Source: Phytopythium helicoides
Lineage: Eukaryota > Oomycota > Peronosporomycetes > Pythiales > Pythiaceae
Assembly (NCBI GenBank): GCA_024867545.1
Contig: JANFNE010000019.1
Span: 682,001 to 746,000 of the forward strand
Direction: 5' to 3'
Length of the DNA stretch: 64,000 nucleotides
The notes below the pieces were generated by a model. It did not search any database. It was given only the letters and a program-made list of their open reading frames with translations, and was not told where the DNA came from. Both the position numbers and the translations under genes were made by a program. Positions 10,484 through 19,902 of this stretch are shown here, in pieces; position 1 is the first letter of the stretch, and each line of letters starts with the position of its first letter.

Positions 10484-12504
10484 TCAGTTTGCATACTCAA
10501 GCGTCACGTGTACCCATGATGCGCGCTCGTCATGCGCGTCAAAGGCGCCGACGGCCGCCACGAGCGGCATCTCGTCCGTGACGACCTTCTCCAGCGCGCG
10601 CAGCACGGGGAGACGCGAGTTGCAGTCCACCACGAGGCCCGGCGCGTTCGGGAACACGTACTCGAGGCCGTTGCCGAGCACGAGGTCCCACAGCTGGAAC
10701 GGAGCGCGCTGCCGCAGCAGCTTCACGGTCTCGTGGTCTTCCGGCAAAAGCTCCGTCGTGACGGTCCATGGGCCGAACTCGTACGTCTCGCCAGGCTCGA
10801 GGATCGACTGGGGAGCGGCGTGCTTGGGGGCTCGCACGGGGAAGAACCGGTCGCGGAAGATGATGAGCTGCCGGTCGTGCGTCAGGTACGACCGGTTCCC
10901 TTTCTTGAGCGTCACCCACGAGCCAGCTCTCCCCCGAGAAGCGCGCCAGCTTGGCCATGAGCTCGCGGATCGGCTTCTCGCGCACCATGCTGTTGCCCAT
11001 GATGTTGTGGCACACGGAGCGGAAGACCTCCTTCCACACGAAAAACGGCTGCGGCTCCAGCAGAGACAAATCCAGCCACACAGCAACCTCGCTCGTGCGC
11101 ACACTCGCCATGATTGGCGCCATGATGTTGCTCTCGATCAGCTCGCTGCACTGGTTCGACTCGGCGCCGAGCGTCGACAGATTGTTGAGGAACCCGTCGC
11201 CGTACATGTCCCGAAGCAGCGGCACGAGCTGGTTGCGTAGCTTGCCGCGCGTGCTCCACTTGGGCGTCGTGTCCTTGAAGTAGGGTACGCCGTATCGATG
11301 CGCAAACTCGAAGATGGCGTCCTTGTCAAAGTCGAGCAGTGGTCGCCAGATGCGAACGCCGTTCACGACACTGGACGCGCTCATTCCGTTCAGGTTGAGG
11401 AGACTCAGTCCCTTCATCATGTTGGAGATGACATTTTCTTGCACGTCGCCTCGGTGGTGGCCGAAGCACATGCCGGGGGCCTCGTACTCCTTCATGATGC
11501 GCGCGTAGGTATCGTATCGGATCTCTCGCGATATCTTCTCGTAGTCGTCGCGCTTGGTGGATGCTCGCTTGACCTCGTCGATGCGTCGAGCGTGGAAGAC
11601 GATGTCAAAGCGAGCGCACCAGCGCTTGACGTAGTCGCATTCAGCCGCGCTCTCGTCGCGATTGCCGTAGTCGATATGCACGGCGACGATGCCAAAGTTG
11701 CCGTGCAACGGGCGCAGCTTGTGCAGTAAGGTAGGCGACGACCATGGAGTCGACGCCACCCTGAGAGTGAGACCGCAACGATTCGGGTGTTCGCTCGCCC
11801 GCATCGCGACCAGGAAGTCGTGCATCGCGCGGTAGAGCCTGTTGCGCGGCATGTCGGCCTCGTCCGTGACCATGAAGGCACGCTCGAGGATGTCGTCGTC
11901 CGTGATAGTTGCAGCGGCCACGCCTGCCTCTCCGACTTGAGCGCTGGGTGCCTGCTCGTCTCCGCGGAGGTGCATGAGTCGGTTGGTGGTGGTGCGGCGG
12001 AACCTGTCGAGCACGTCTGCGTGCTGCCGGAGCTGCTGCTGCTTGGCGTCGACCATCTCAAGCAGCTGCTGCAGTCCCGCGGCCGTGGGCGAGTGGCGGA
12101 TCGGCATCATGGCGAACACGAACTCTGGCGCCGAGAGCTGCTCGTGCCAGCGCCTGTCGACCAGCTCGCTCGCCAGCTCGAACGCGTACGCGTCGTTCTC
12201 CCTGCGTCTGCGAGCGCGGGCCTCGTCCTCGGCCTCCTCGCGGCCCCTCGGCGCGGTGCACGTGGCGAGAGAACTGGTCCAGCAGCAGGATGAGCGCCAC
12301 GAGCGACTCGCGCGCCGCTCGCCAGTCGTCCAGCTCGCGGCGCTCCGCCTGCGCCAGCAGCGCGCCGAATCGCGCGCGCACCTCTCGGTCGACCGCGCGC
12401 TGGCGCTCCGAGCCCTCGGGCGCGAACCACAGCGCCCGCAGGCTCTCGCGCGCGTCGCCGCCCAGCCAGAAGCGCAGCACTTCGTCGGCGGCCGATGGCG
12501 CCAT
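10484..12504 (-). CDS. DUF924 domain fused to TilS-like tRNA(Ile)-lysidine synthetase; frame interrupted
   Basis: ATG at 12504 opens a DUF924 (TPR-like) domain: EVLRFWLGG, LDQFSRHVHR and FVFAMMPIRHSP. After about 220 residues a PP-loop ATPase of the TilS/MesJ type follows. Family marks are VAVHIDYGNR, GHHRGDVQEN (TilS HH-x-DD-x-ET-like) and a DFDKDAIFEFAHRYGVPYF segment; the C-terminal domain ends at 10484. TilS makes lysidine at position 34 of tRNA-Ile(CAU) in bacteria and organelles, so a mitochondrial role is likely if active. The frame is displaced at 12244-12247 (CCCC), 11785-11787 (GGG), 11759-11761 (CCC), 11728-11729 (AA) and 10931-10935 (CCCCC, plus strand). Removing one base at each gives 2016 nt, an exact multiple of three. 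The three central shifts cancel, so a long frame survives but its PP-loop SGGVDS reads as unrelated residues. Either these are sequence errors or this is a recent pseudogene. Confidence 0.65.
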
Positions 12505-12539
12505 GGCTGCGCTGATGCCTATCAAATCAAAAGGATAAA

Positions 12540-12790
12540 ATCGGCGAAATGGGTGGAAATTCACAAGGGGAGCGATGCGTTGGACGAGGACACGGGCGAT
12601 GCTCTCGGACCCAAGGAGACGCATTTACACGCGGCCAAGCCATTCACGCTGGCCTACATGCCGCTCATGCAGTCTTTGACGTCTCAGGGCCGATCGGCGC
12701 CACCGTGAACCTGGTGGTCACGACACTGTGGGTTTCATCGAGGACACCGTTTACGGCTTGATCGCTGCAGACGCTGCCATCGTCTCATGA
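12540..12790 (+). pseudogene. Possible degraded coding fragment, weak GTPase (EF-G-like) look
   Basis: Three frames used in turn give fragments that look coding: GDALGPKETHLHAAKPFTLA, then GPIGATVNLVVTTL, then VGFIEDTVYGLIAADAAIVS followed by a stop at 12788-12790. The last two vaguely recall the G3 region of EF-G-like GTPases (NL-V/I-DTPGH-VDF followed by DAA-I/V-V), but the key DTPGH is absent. A shorter relic of some other gene is equally possible. It lies directly 5' of the DUF924-TilS gene on the opposite strand. Confidence 0.2.
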
Positions 12791-13883
12791 ATCCGTGGCG
12801 TAGCATGCTGCTTGCAGCAATACGTGCTTTGACCTTGGCCAAAGGCAAGCTTGTTCCAAGCGCCCTTCGACGTGTTGCCAGCGTTCACTTTGCCTTGCAT
12901 TTGCACGATGATGGGGGAGGTTGTGGCTGGCAGCGCTACGGGAAAAGTCCATCACCACCCGTTCACTACGAACGGCAGATCCAAGACGTTGCAGTCGAGC
13001 TGCTCGAGTTGTATCCTTGCTGTTTGAGTATGCGTCGATGAAGTGCTGCTCCTTTGACAATGAGGACCACACGAACACGCCTTCCAACAGCAGAGATATT
13101 GAAGCAGGTGATGTCAGTTTTAGCCGCCTTTCAAGCCGAGCAGCGATGAGTTGCAGAGGTTCGATGAGGCCTGGCTTATTGAAAAACTCGAGTCTTAGAC
13201 TAAGCGGCAAGTCAAGCATCGGTCGTCGGTCAGCTTCATCGCTTCTATACCAACGCGATCCCGCCGAAGTTGTCAGACCTCTGTGACAGTTTCGCAATGC
13301 TAATGCTGATTCAGCCAGCGAACTCCAGCCTCTCCAAATACCCCCCAAACAACCAAGTCCACGCGCGACGTTCGAGTCGCAGCTCCTGCGAGGATGCTGC
13401 TAGGATGCTGAGAACGTCTGAATTGGAGGAGCAACCTCCCTTCGCAAAGTTCTCGGTTTCAGGCAACGAAGTGTCCAGGCTTTTCGTACGTGGAGGTTAT
13501 CTATTCTTTTGGTGATCCGATCGTTTGTTTGATCGGTGATGGGCGAGGTTGCGGAGCATGAGAGTGAACTACGCGTGCGTGCTATCGGCTGGCAAGAGAT
13601 TACGATCCTGATGTTGATGATCACAGCCCCGCTCGCGAGCCACTAGCGAGTGCGAAGACAAATCGCGCATCTTCCCCACGGAAATCCAGAAACAGCACGC
13701 TTTGCCATCTCGACAATCAGGCGAGAGCGTGTTGACGCCTCATCTAAATCAATAAAGAGTGCACTGTAGACCAAGTTTTACTGATTGAACGGGTCGTAAT
13801 CACTAATCACCTTGTTCATGTTGAACAAAGTGTCACGCTACGGCGCTATCACTAGGACGAGCAGCGGTGGTATCACCTTCCTC

Positions 13884-13900
13884 CTCACTCCTGAATTTGC
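13884..13900 (+). promoter_or_regulatory. Oomycete Inr/FPR-like core promoter of ABCA copy A
   Basis: CTCACTCCTGAATTTGC fits the oomycete initiator plus flanking element (CTCATTYYNCAWTTT type) with few changes. It lies 72-88 bp before the ATG at 13972, the same place as in copies B, C, E and G. It supports that ATG rather than the longer open frame that starts near 13867. Confidence 0.6.
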
Positions 13901-13971
13901 TGTCAAACCACCACCTTCGCTTGCAACTTCGACCAACTACCTGCCTCTTCTACCTTCGACAGAGTCGCTGG

Positions 13972-16900
13972 ATGGAGTTCTCCAAGGAGATGAACTCTGC
14001 TCGTCGGGAGCTTGCGGGGCGGCGCTCGACGCTCATGTTCGTGCAGACACTGCTCTGGAAGAATTTGATGCTCAAGAAGCGTAATATCACAGCCACGATG
14101 CTCGAGCTGACGGTCCCGATGCTCTTCGTTGTTGTCCTCAATCTGCTCAAGCTGCTCTCGACGGATGTCGACGTTCCTGCTGGGTGGAGCGACACGGACA
14201 GTTCCACTGGGGACGACTCCATCGGGACATCCTACAACCTTTTCCAAGCGACAGGAGCCACTAATGAGTGGCTTGATGAAGTCTCCCTCCCCAAGTTCGT
14301 GCAATATGAGACGTCAGTGACAGGCTTGATCCTCGGCATGGGGGTCCAGTCTATGAACGATGCCATCCGTATCAACGAGCTTTCCGCTTCAGACTACAAT
14401 GCTTGCTTTACGGGTGTGCTTGTGGGAGGACTAGTCGACATCGACACATCGTCTGAGTTCCGCGTGCCCACCGAGTGTGCCGACAAAGTTGCTCCCTACA
14501 AGCTCGCCATCGTACCAGATAACGCCTTCACGAGAAATTACTTTCTCGCTACGATGGACACTTGGTACCCTCGCATCGACGTACTGAACTCGTCCGACTC
14601 GCTGCAGATTCCGTCATTCCGCGAGAGTGTTCTCTTCTACGACTCGAGTGATGCTCTAGAAGAGTATGTCAAGAGCAATGAATACGGCAAGGGAGTTGCG
14701 AATCCACACATTTACGGTGCGATCGTGTTCGATACGTACCCGAGCAGCGATGAGATTGGAACGACTGTATCAATGGAGTACTCCATCCGACTGAACTCAA
14801 CAGCATTTCGAAAAGTTGGACGTGTGCCTTCTACGAAGGGTGACCCGAGTGCTGTCGATAAGTTCCAGACGGAGCTGGAAACGGACTACTACTTTGCGTA
14901 CGCTCTGACGGGATTCAACACTCTCCAGACGCTCGTCACGCGTTTCGTTTCGTGTTTGCCAGAGTGGGATTCGTCTTCACAGACCACGACGGGAACTTGT
15001 CAGATCACATTATCGACGGCCCAGTCAACCGCTGATGTGGACGAGCGACTGTTGAGCTCGCTGGAAAATGACGCGATGCTTCAGAATGCATTGAACACCA
15101 TCGCGCAGTCGTCAGCGAGTAATTCAACAGATACTTCGATCTCAAGTCTTTTCACCCAAATGTCGGAGGAGACGAAGGAGCTGCTGCTGACCCCACTTCG
15201 ACAGGCTCCACAGGCGTACCTCGGTGCGACATCGGCTCCATTCCCTGTTGAGAGTTTTGTCAGCTCTCCGTTCTACACCACAATCGACACCGTGTTCGCA
15301 CTCGTGTTCATCCTGTCGTACCTCTTTATCGTCTCTCGCATCTTGGTGGGATTCATCCAAGAGAAAGAATCCCGCATGCGCGAGTTCTTGAAGATCCTCG
15401 GTGTGCAAGAGAAGGCGATCATCGTCAGCTGGTACATCACGTATTTTGTGATTCTGCTTGTTGGAGCCATTCTCCAAGCAATTGCTGGCATGGCTGGTCT
15501 CTTTGCCAACAGCTCTCCGATAGTGACCTTCCTCTTCTTTTTCCTCTTCGGACTGAGTGTGATGTCATTCGCGTTCCTGATCAGCACAATCTTCAGCAAG
15601 TCACGCACGGGTTCATTCGTTGGCATGGTGCTCTTCTTTATCATGTACTTTGTGTCTGTCGGGTTTTCTGAGACATCAGCTGAATCTGCCAAGAATGTTG
15701 CGTGCCTGCTTTCACCGGTTGCACTTTCATTTGGTGTCCAGGTGATTACCGCTGCAGAGGGAACAGGTCAAGGAATCGGATTCGGAGACCTAAGTATCGT
15801 CAGCGACAACTTCCAGCTGAAAACGGCACTGCTGATGTTCATTGTCGACTCTGTGCTGTACACTCTTCTCGGACTGTATTTCGAGAAGGTCATGCCCAAA
15901 GAATACGGCACGACACTCAAGTGGTACTTCCCCGTCTCTCCATCATACTGGCGTGGTCGCCGACAAGGATTACAGCCAGTACCGAACGCTGATGATCCAC
16001 TCCTACACGACGTGGCGCTCGATGTCAACCCGAACTTTGAAGCTGTTAATGCTGACCTTCGTCACCAGGATGTAACAGGTGAAGCACTCGCAGTCAAACA
16101 CATCCGAAAGGTGTTCTCCGTCCCAGGCGGTGAGAAGGTTGCCGTCAAGGGAGTTACTCTCAGTATGTACAAGAACCAGATCACGTGCTTGCTCGGTCAC
16201 AACGGTGCAGGAAAGACCACGCTCATCTCCATGCTCACCGGTATGACAGCTCCCACTAGCGGAAATGCCACCTTCAACGGACTCACACTCACAGACGACA
16301 TGGACGAGATCCGGCAGTCGCTCGGCATCTGTTTCCAACATGATGTACTGTTCCCGGAATTGACGGTCGAGGAACATCTCATCATCTTTGGTCGCATCAA
16401 GGGATACCGTGATGCGGAACTGCAGACAATCGTCGATACGCAGATCCGCGAAGTTGGACTCACCGAAAAGAGACACGTCAAGTCGGGTGAGCTCTCGGGT
16501 GGTATGAAGCGCAAGCTGTCGGTCGCCATCTCTCTCCTCGGTGACAGCTCGCTCGTGTTCCTGGACGAACCCACATCCGGTATGGACCCATACAGTCGTC
16601 GCAGCACGTGGGAGATCCTGTTGAACAACCGCAACGACCGTGTGATGGTGTTGACGACGCACTTCATGGACGAGGCGGATATTCTGGGTGACCGAATTGC
16701 CATCATGGCGGAAGGCGAGGTTCGGTGTGCTGGTTCGTCGTTGTTCTTGAAGAACCGGTTCGGTGCTGGGTACAATTTGACGGTGGTGAAGGACGACGCC
16801 AAGTGTGTGGACTCGAATGTGATTTCCTTCGTGTCTTCATTTGTGCCATCGGCACAGGTGCTGAGTAATGTGGGGAGTGAGATTGCGTTCCAGTTGCCAA

Positions 16901-19900
16901 TCGACAGTTCATCGCAGTTCGCGGGTATGTTTGCTCGCATGGATGCTGAGATGGGGAAGATGGGTTTGTTGTCGTATGGTGTGTCTGTGACGACTTTGGA
17001 GGAGGTGTTCATCAAGGTGGCGGAGATGGATGACGAGGGCAACCAGCACACATTGACGAAGGCAGCGCGTACTGACGGAACGGAGACGTCGACTCTTGGA
17101 AACAGTGAAACTGGACTATCGTTGAATATGGCACCTTCCTTTTCTCTCCACTTGAAGGCATTGCTTCTGAAGCGGTTCCGGTATGCACGACGAGACACGA
17201 AAATGATCGTTTACAGTACTGTGATGCCAATTATCCTCATGACTGCTGGCTTGGCTTTGATGAAGAGCAGTAGCAGGTCGAATGACGATCCATCTATGGT
17301 TCTTTCGACGAATGACTACGCCAGAAATTCAACCCCAACTCCATTCTTCTGCCAAGCTGACTCAGGAAACTGGTGCTCAAACGTGATGGACTCATCATAT
17401 TTCACCGGCGCTGCACTTGAAACACTCGAACTCAGTAACCCTGCTTACTCGACCTCTTCCCCAACCGTGTTCGATATCAAGTACACCGATCCAACAATCA
17501 ACACGACGGGAGAAACAGGATTCGGTCTCGCTTTGGGACAAGAGATGTACAACCGTGGCTATGGTGTCGATACTGCTATCGTGGAAGGTCAATACGGTGC
17601 ATACTTAGTCTACGGCGACAGTGAGACGAATGTGTTGGGCTACAATGTGTTTACGAACACGACGGCTGCGCATGCTTCGGCGGTATTCAAGGTTCTGATC
17701 GACCAGGCGATCTATCGCTTCTTTGCTTCGAATGGAAGTAGTGAAGGGTCTTCGTTACCAAGCTTGACGGTGAACAACTACCCGCTTCCACTGTCGGCAA
17801 CATCTAAGGCCGTTTTCACCTCGATTTTAGCACTTGCTTCGTGCCAGTTGATTGCTATTGCGTTCACATTTTACCCGGCATCGATTGTTGTCTTTTTGGT
17901 CAAAGAGAAGCAGTCAACGCACAACTCGAAGCATCAGCAGCTCGTGTCGGGTGTGTCACTTGGCGCTTTTTGGCTCTCCAACTACATTTGGGACCTCATC
18001 ATGTACATAACTCCGTGCGTGGCTGCGCTTGTACTCATCCAGGCTTTTGACATTTCAGCGATGACGGGTTCTTCCGACTGCACGGGTTGTACTTCCGAGA
18101 CATTCCCAGCTGTCATTTTGCTTCTCGTCTTGTACGGCTTTGCGATTTGTCCGTTCACGTACTGCCTCTCCTACCTGTTCAAAGATCATGCATCTGCCCA
18201 GACGTACACGATCATGATTAGCTTCGTGATCGGCGTGGTGCTGATGATTGTGTCTTTCGTCTTCGATATCATCAGCGACTCGACGGAGGATATCAACACA
18301 GTGATGAAGTTTATTTGGAGACTCTCTCCACTCTTTAGCCTCGGGAACGGACTGCTTGCTCTCGTTATGAACGAGCTCGATGTGGTTTTAAACAGCAAAG
18401 AAGAGAATCCTAGTCCATTCAGCGGCGACCTGATGGGATTTGAGCTTCTGTACCTAGCTCTGACGGCAATTGGCTACTTTGCCCTTGCCGTCGGCATCGA
18501 CTACGCCATGACCATCCCAAAGTTCAAGAATGCTATGGTCCAACACGATGATGGCGACACCGAACAAGTCGAACTAGACCAGGATGTGATCATCGAAGCC
18601 GAACGAGTCACTCGTGGTGATGCTGACAACGACTTTGTCAAGCTCAAGAACCTCCGAAAGGTCTACCCCGGTGGCAAGATCGCTGTGCGTGACCTCTCTT
18701 TTGGTCTGAAGCAAGGAGAATGCTTCGGATTCCTCGGAATCAACGGCGCCGGAAAAACCACCACCATGAAGATGCTCACTGGAGACGAACTACCCACCTA
18801 CGGTCAAGCCACACTCGCAGGATACGACATCATGACGCAACAGATCGAGGTTCGACGACAGATCGGATACTGTCCACAGTTCGACGCTCTCTTCGATCTC
18901 CTCACAGTGCGTGAACACCTGGAGCTGTTCGGGTCGATCAAGGGTCTGAGCGGCACCGAGCTGGAGCAAGTGGTGAGCGAGAAGATCGAGCAGATGAACC
19001 TCGCCGACTTTGAGAACAAGCTCGCTGGCAGTCTGAGTGGCGGTAACAAACGCAAGCTGTCGGTCGCCATTGCCATGATCGGCACTCCTCGCATCATCTT
19101 CTTGGACGAGCCGTCGACGGGTATGGACCCTGTGTCTCGCCGCTTCATGTGGGATGTGATTGCGGGGATCTCGACGCGCGGCAAGTCGTCTACTATCGTG
19201 TTGACGACGCACAGTATGGAGGAGGCGGAGGCTCTGTGTTCTCGAGTGGGTATCATGGTTGGTGGTCGTATGCGGTGCTTGGGGAGTGTGCAGCACCTCA
19301 AGTCTCGTTTCGGTGATGGTCTCGTATTCGACGTGAAGCTGAACATGCCTACAGCGGAAGAGCTTGAGTACCTAGTGCAAGAGGTATTTGGAGTCCATGA
19401 TGGTGTTGTTACGCCTGTTGATCTTGCGGACAAGTGCGCGGCGTTCGGCAATCGCGATCTTGCTGATCGTGTGGTGGCTTCACATCCTACCGGCTACAGC
19501 TTGGCTGCTGCCATCGAACGCGATGGCTTCATTCGTGCCGAGGCTTTCTGTTCCTGGTGTATCGAGGAGACTCGTTTTGATGCACTCCACGCACACCTGG
19601 TGAATGCTTTCGGACACCAAGGCGCGACTGTGATGGAGCGTCAGAACGACTTTTGCCGCTTCAAGCTTCGTGGCTCGACTGGAGACTTGAAACTGTCGAA
19701 GGTGTTTGCGCTGATCGAGGAGGCGAAGAAGACGCTCGAAATCCGCGAGTACAGTGTATCCCAAACGACGTTGGAGCAGATCTTCAATGGGTTTGCGAGT
19801 CAGCAGCAGGAGGAGCAGGGCGCCATCCGCGGCGTCTACAAAGGGGACAAAGAGGACGATTCCTTCTCGGCGGCGCCACTCGATGGGGCGTACGTGATTT

Positions 19901-19902
19901 GA
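13972..19902 (+). CDS. ABCA-type full-size ABC transporter, copy A
   Basis: An intronless protein of 1976 residues with the order TMD1-NBD1-TMD2-NBD2. The N-terminal LLWKN motif and first membrane helix (about 44-63) precede a large outside loop (about 65-430). Further helices span about 435-565 and 617-640. NBD1 has Walker A GHNGAGKTT (742-750), signature LSGGMKRK (841) and Walker B LVFLDEPTSGMDP (861). TMD2 spans about 1057-1530, again with a long outside loop. NBD2 has GINGAGKTT (1589-1597), LSGGNKRK (1688) and IIFLDEPSTGMDP (around 1712). The conserved C-terminal tail follows. All catalytic motifs are intact. By family, ABCA proteins move lipids or sterols across membranes; the substrate here is unknown. 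ATG 13972 was chosen because copies B and C start at the same site and the Inr sits just upstream. Protein B is very similar throughout. Confidence 0.92.
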   Translation: MEFSKEMNSARRELAGRRSTLMFVQTLLWKNLMLKKRNITATMLELTVPMLFVVVLNLLKLLSTDVDVPAGWSDTDSSTGDDSIGTSYNLFQATGATNEWLDEVSLPKFVQYETSVTGLILGMGVQSMNDAIRINELSASDYNACFTGVLVGGLVDIDTSSEFRVPTECADKVAPYKLAIVPDNAFTRNYFLATMDTWYPRIDVLNSSDSLQIPSFRESVLFYDSSDALEEYVKSNEYGKGVANPHIYGAIVFDTYPSSDEIGTTVSMEYSIRLNSTAFRKVGRVPSTKGDPSAVDKFQTELETDYYFAYALTGFNTLQTLVTRFVSCLPEWDSSSQTTTGTCQITLSTAQSTADVDERLLSSLENDAMLQNALNTIAQSSASNSTDTSISSLFTQMSEETKELLLTPLRQAPQAYLGATSAPFPVESFVSSPFYTTIDTVFALVFILSYLFIVSRILVGFIQEKESRMREFLKILGVQEKAIIVSWYITYFVILLVGAILQAIAGMAGLFANSSPIVTFLFFFLFGLSVMSFAFLISTIFSKSRTGSFVGMVLFFIMYFVSVGFSETSAESAKNVACLLSPVALSFGVQVITAAEGTGQGIGFGDLSIVSDNFQLKTALLMFIVDSVLYTLLGLYFEKVMPKEYGTTLKWYFPVSPSYWRGRRQGLQPVPNADDPLLHDVALDVNPNFEAVNADLRHQDVTGEALAVKHIRKVFSVPGGEKVAVKGVTLSMYKNQITCLLGHNGAGKTTLISMLTGMTAPTSGNATFNGLTLTDDMDEIRQSLGICFQHDVLFPELTVEEHLIIFGRIKGYRDAELQTIVDTQIREVGLTEKRHVKSGELSGGMKRKLSVAISLLGDSSLVFLDEPTSGMDPYSRRSTWEILLNNRNDRVMVLTTHFMDEADILGDRIAIMAEGEVRCAGSSLFLKNRFGAGYNLTVVKDDAKCVDSNVISFVSSFVPSAQVLSNVGSEIAFQLPIDSSSQFAGMFARMDAEMGKMGLLSYGVSVTTLEEVFIKVAEMDDEGNQHTLTKAARTDGTETSTLGNSETGLSLNMAPSFSLHLKALLLKRFRYARRDTKMIVYSTVMPIILMTAGLALMKSSSRSNDDPSMVLSTNDYARNSTPTPFFCQADSGNWCSNVMDSSYFTGAALETLELSNPAYSTSSPTVFDIKYTDPTINTTGETGFGLALGQEMYNRGYGVDTAIVEGQYGAYLVYGDSETNVLGYNVFTNTTAAHASAVFKVLIDQAIYRFFASNGSSEGSSLPSLTVNNYPLPLSATSKAVFTSILALASCQLIAIAFTFYPASIVVFLVKEKQSTHNSKHQQLVSGVSLGAFWLSNYIWDLIMYITPCVAALVLIQAFDISAMTGSSDCTGCTSETFPAVILLLVLYGFAICPFTYCLSYLFKDHASAQTYTIMISFVIGVVLMIVSFVFDIISDSTEDINTVMKFIWRLSPLFSLGNGLLALVMNELDVVLNSKEENPSPFSGDLMGFELLYLALTAIGYFALAVGIDYAMTIPKFKNAMVQHDDGDTEQVELDQDVIIEAERVTRGDADNDFVKLKNLRKVYPGGKIAVRDLSFGLKQGECFGFLGINGAGKTTTMKMLTGDELPTYGQATLAGYDIMTQQIEVRRQIGYCPQFDALFDLLTVREHLELFGSIKGLSGTELEQVVSEKIEQMNLADFENKLAGSLSGGNKRKLSVAIAMIGTPRIIFLDEPSTGMDPVSRRFMWDVIAGISTRGKSSTIVLTTHSMEEAEALCSRVGIMVGGRMRCLGSVQHLKSRFGDGLVFDVKLNMPTAEELEYLVQEVFGVHDGVVTPVDLADKCAAFGNRDLADRVVASHPTGYSLAAAIERDGFIRAEAFCSWCIEETRFDALHAHLVNAFGHQGATVMERQNDFCRFKLRGSTGDLKLSKVFALIEEAKKTLEIREYSVSQTTLEQIFNGFASQQQEEQGAIRGVYKGDKEDDSFSAAPLDGAYVI
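16165..17070 (+). repeat. NBD1 block shared almost identically by copies A, B, C, E and G (copy A instance)
   Basis: From the ATG codon of MYKNQITC to the codons of LTKAAR, about 906 bp, copies A, B, C, E (45932-46837) and G (59367-60252, minus) differ at only scattered bases. The flanking coding DNA of E and G is clearly diverged from A. This is the pattern of a gene-conversion tract. Copy F does not share it. Confidence 0.75.

Larger units (their letters stand above)
12505..13971. other. Relic-rich spacer before ABCA copy A
   Basis: No intact gene is supported. At 12540-12790 there are short translated fragments with sense character (separate entry). A 187-codon minus-strand frame at 12785-13348 has no domain I recognise; part of it (minus of about 13110-13160) resembles the minus strand of 23600-23650 before copy B. 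From 13625 to 13791 the DNA repeats the sequence 5' of copy B. The promoter of copy A is at 13884-13900. Confidence 0.4.

Noticed and set aside
13867..13971. N-terminal extension of ABCA copy A upstream of 13972
   Set aside because: It overlaps the Inr/FPR element, is not open in copy B, and ATG 13972 gives the same 1976 residues as B and C.
15273..19451. Long minus-strand frames of 140 to 333 codons inside the plus-strand ABCA copies (and the matching ones in B, C, D, E; plus-strand ones inside F and G)
   Set aside because: They lie antisense to conserved NBD and TMD codons, recur only because the coding strand recurs, and show no domain or start context.
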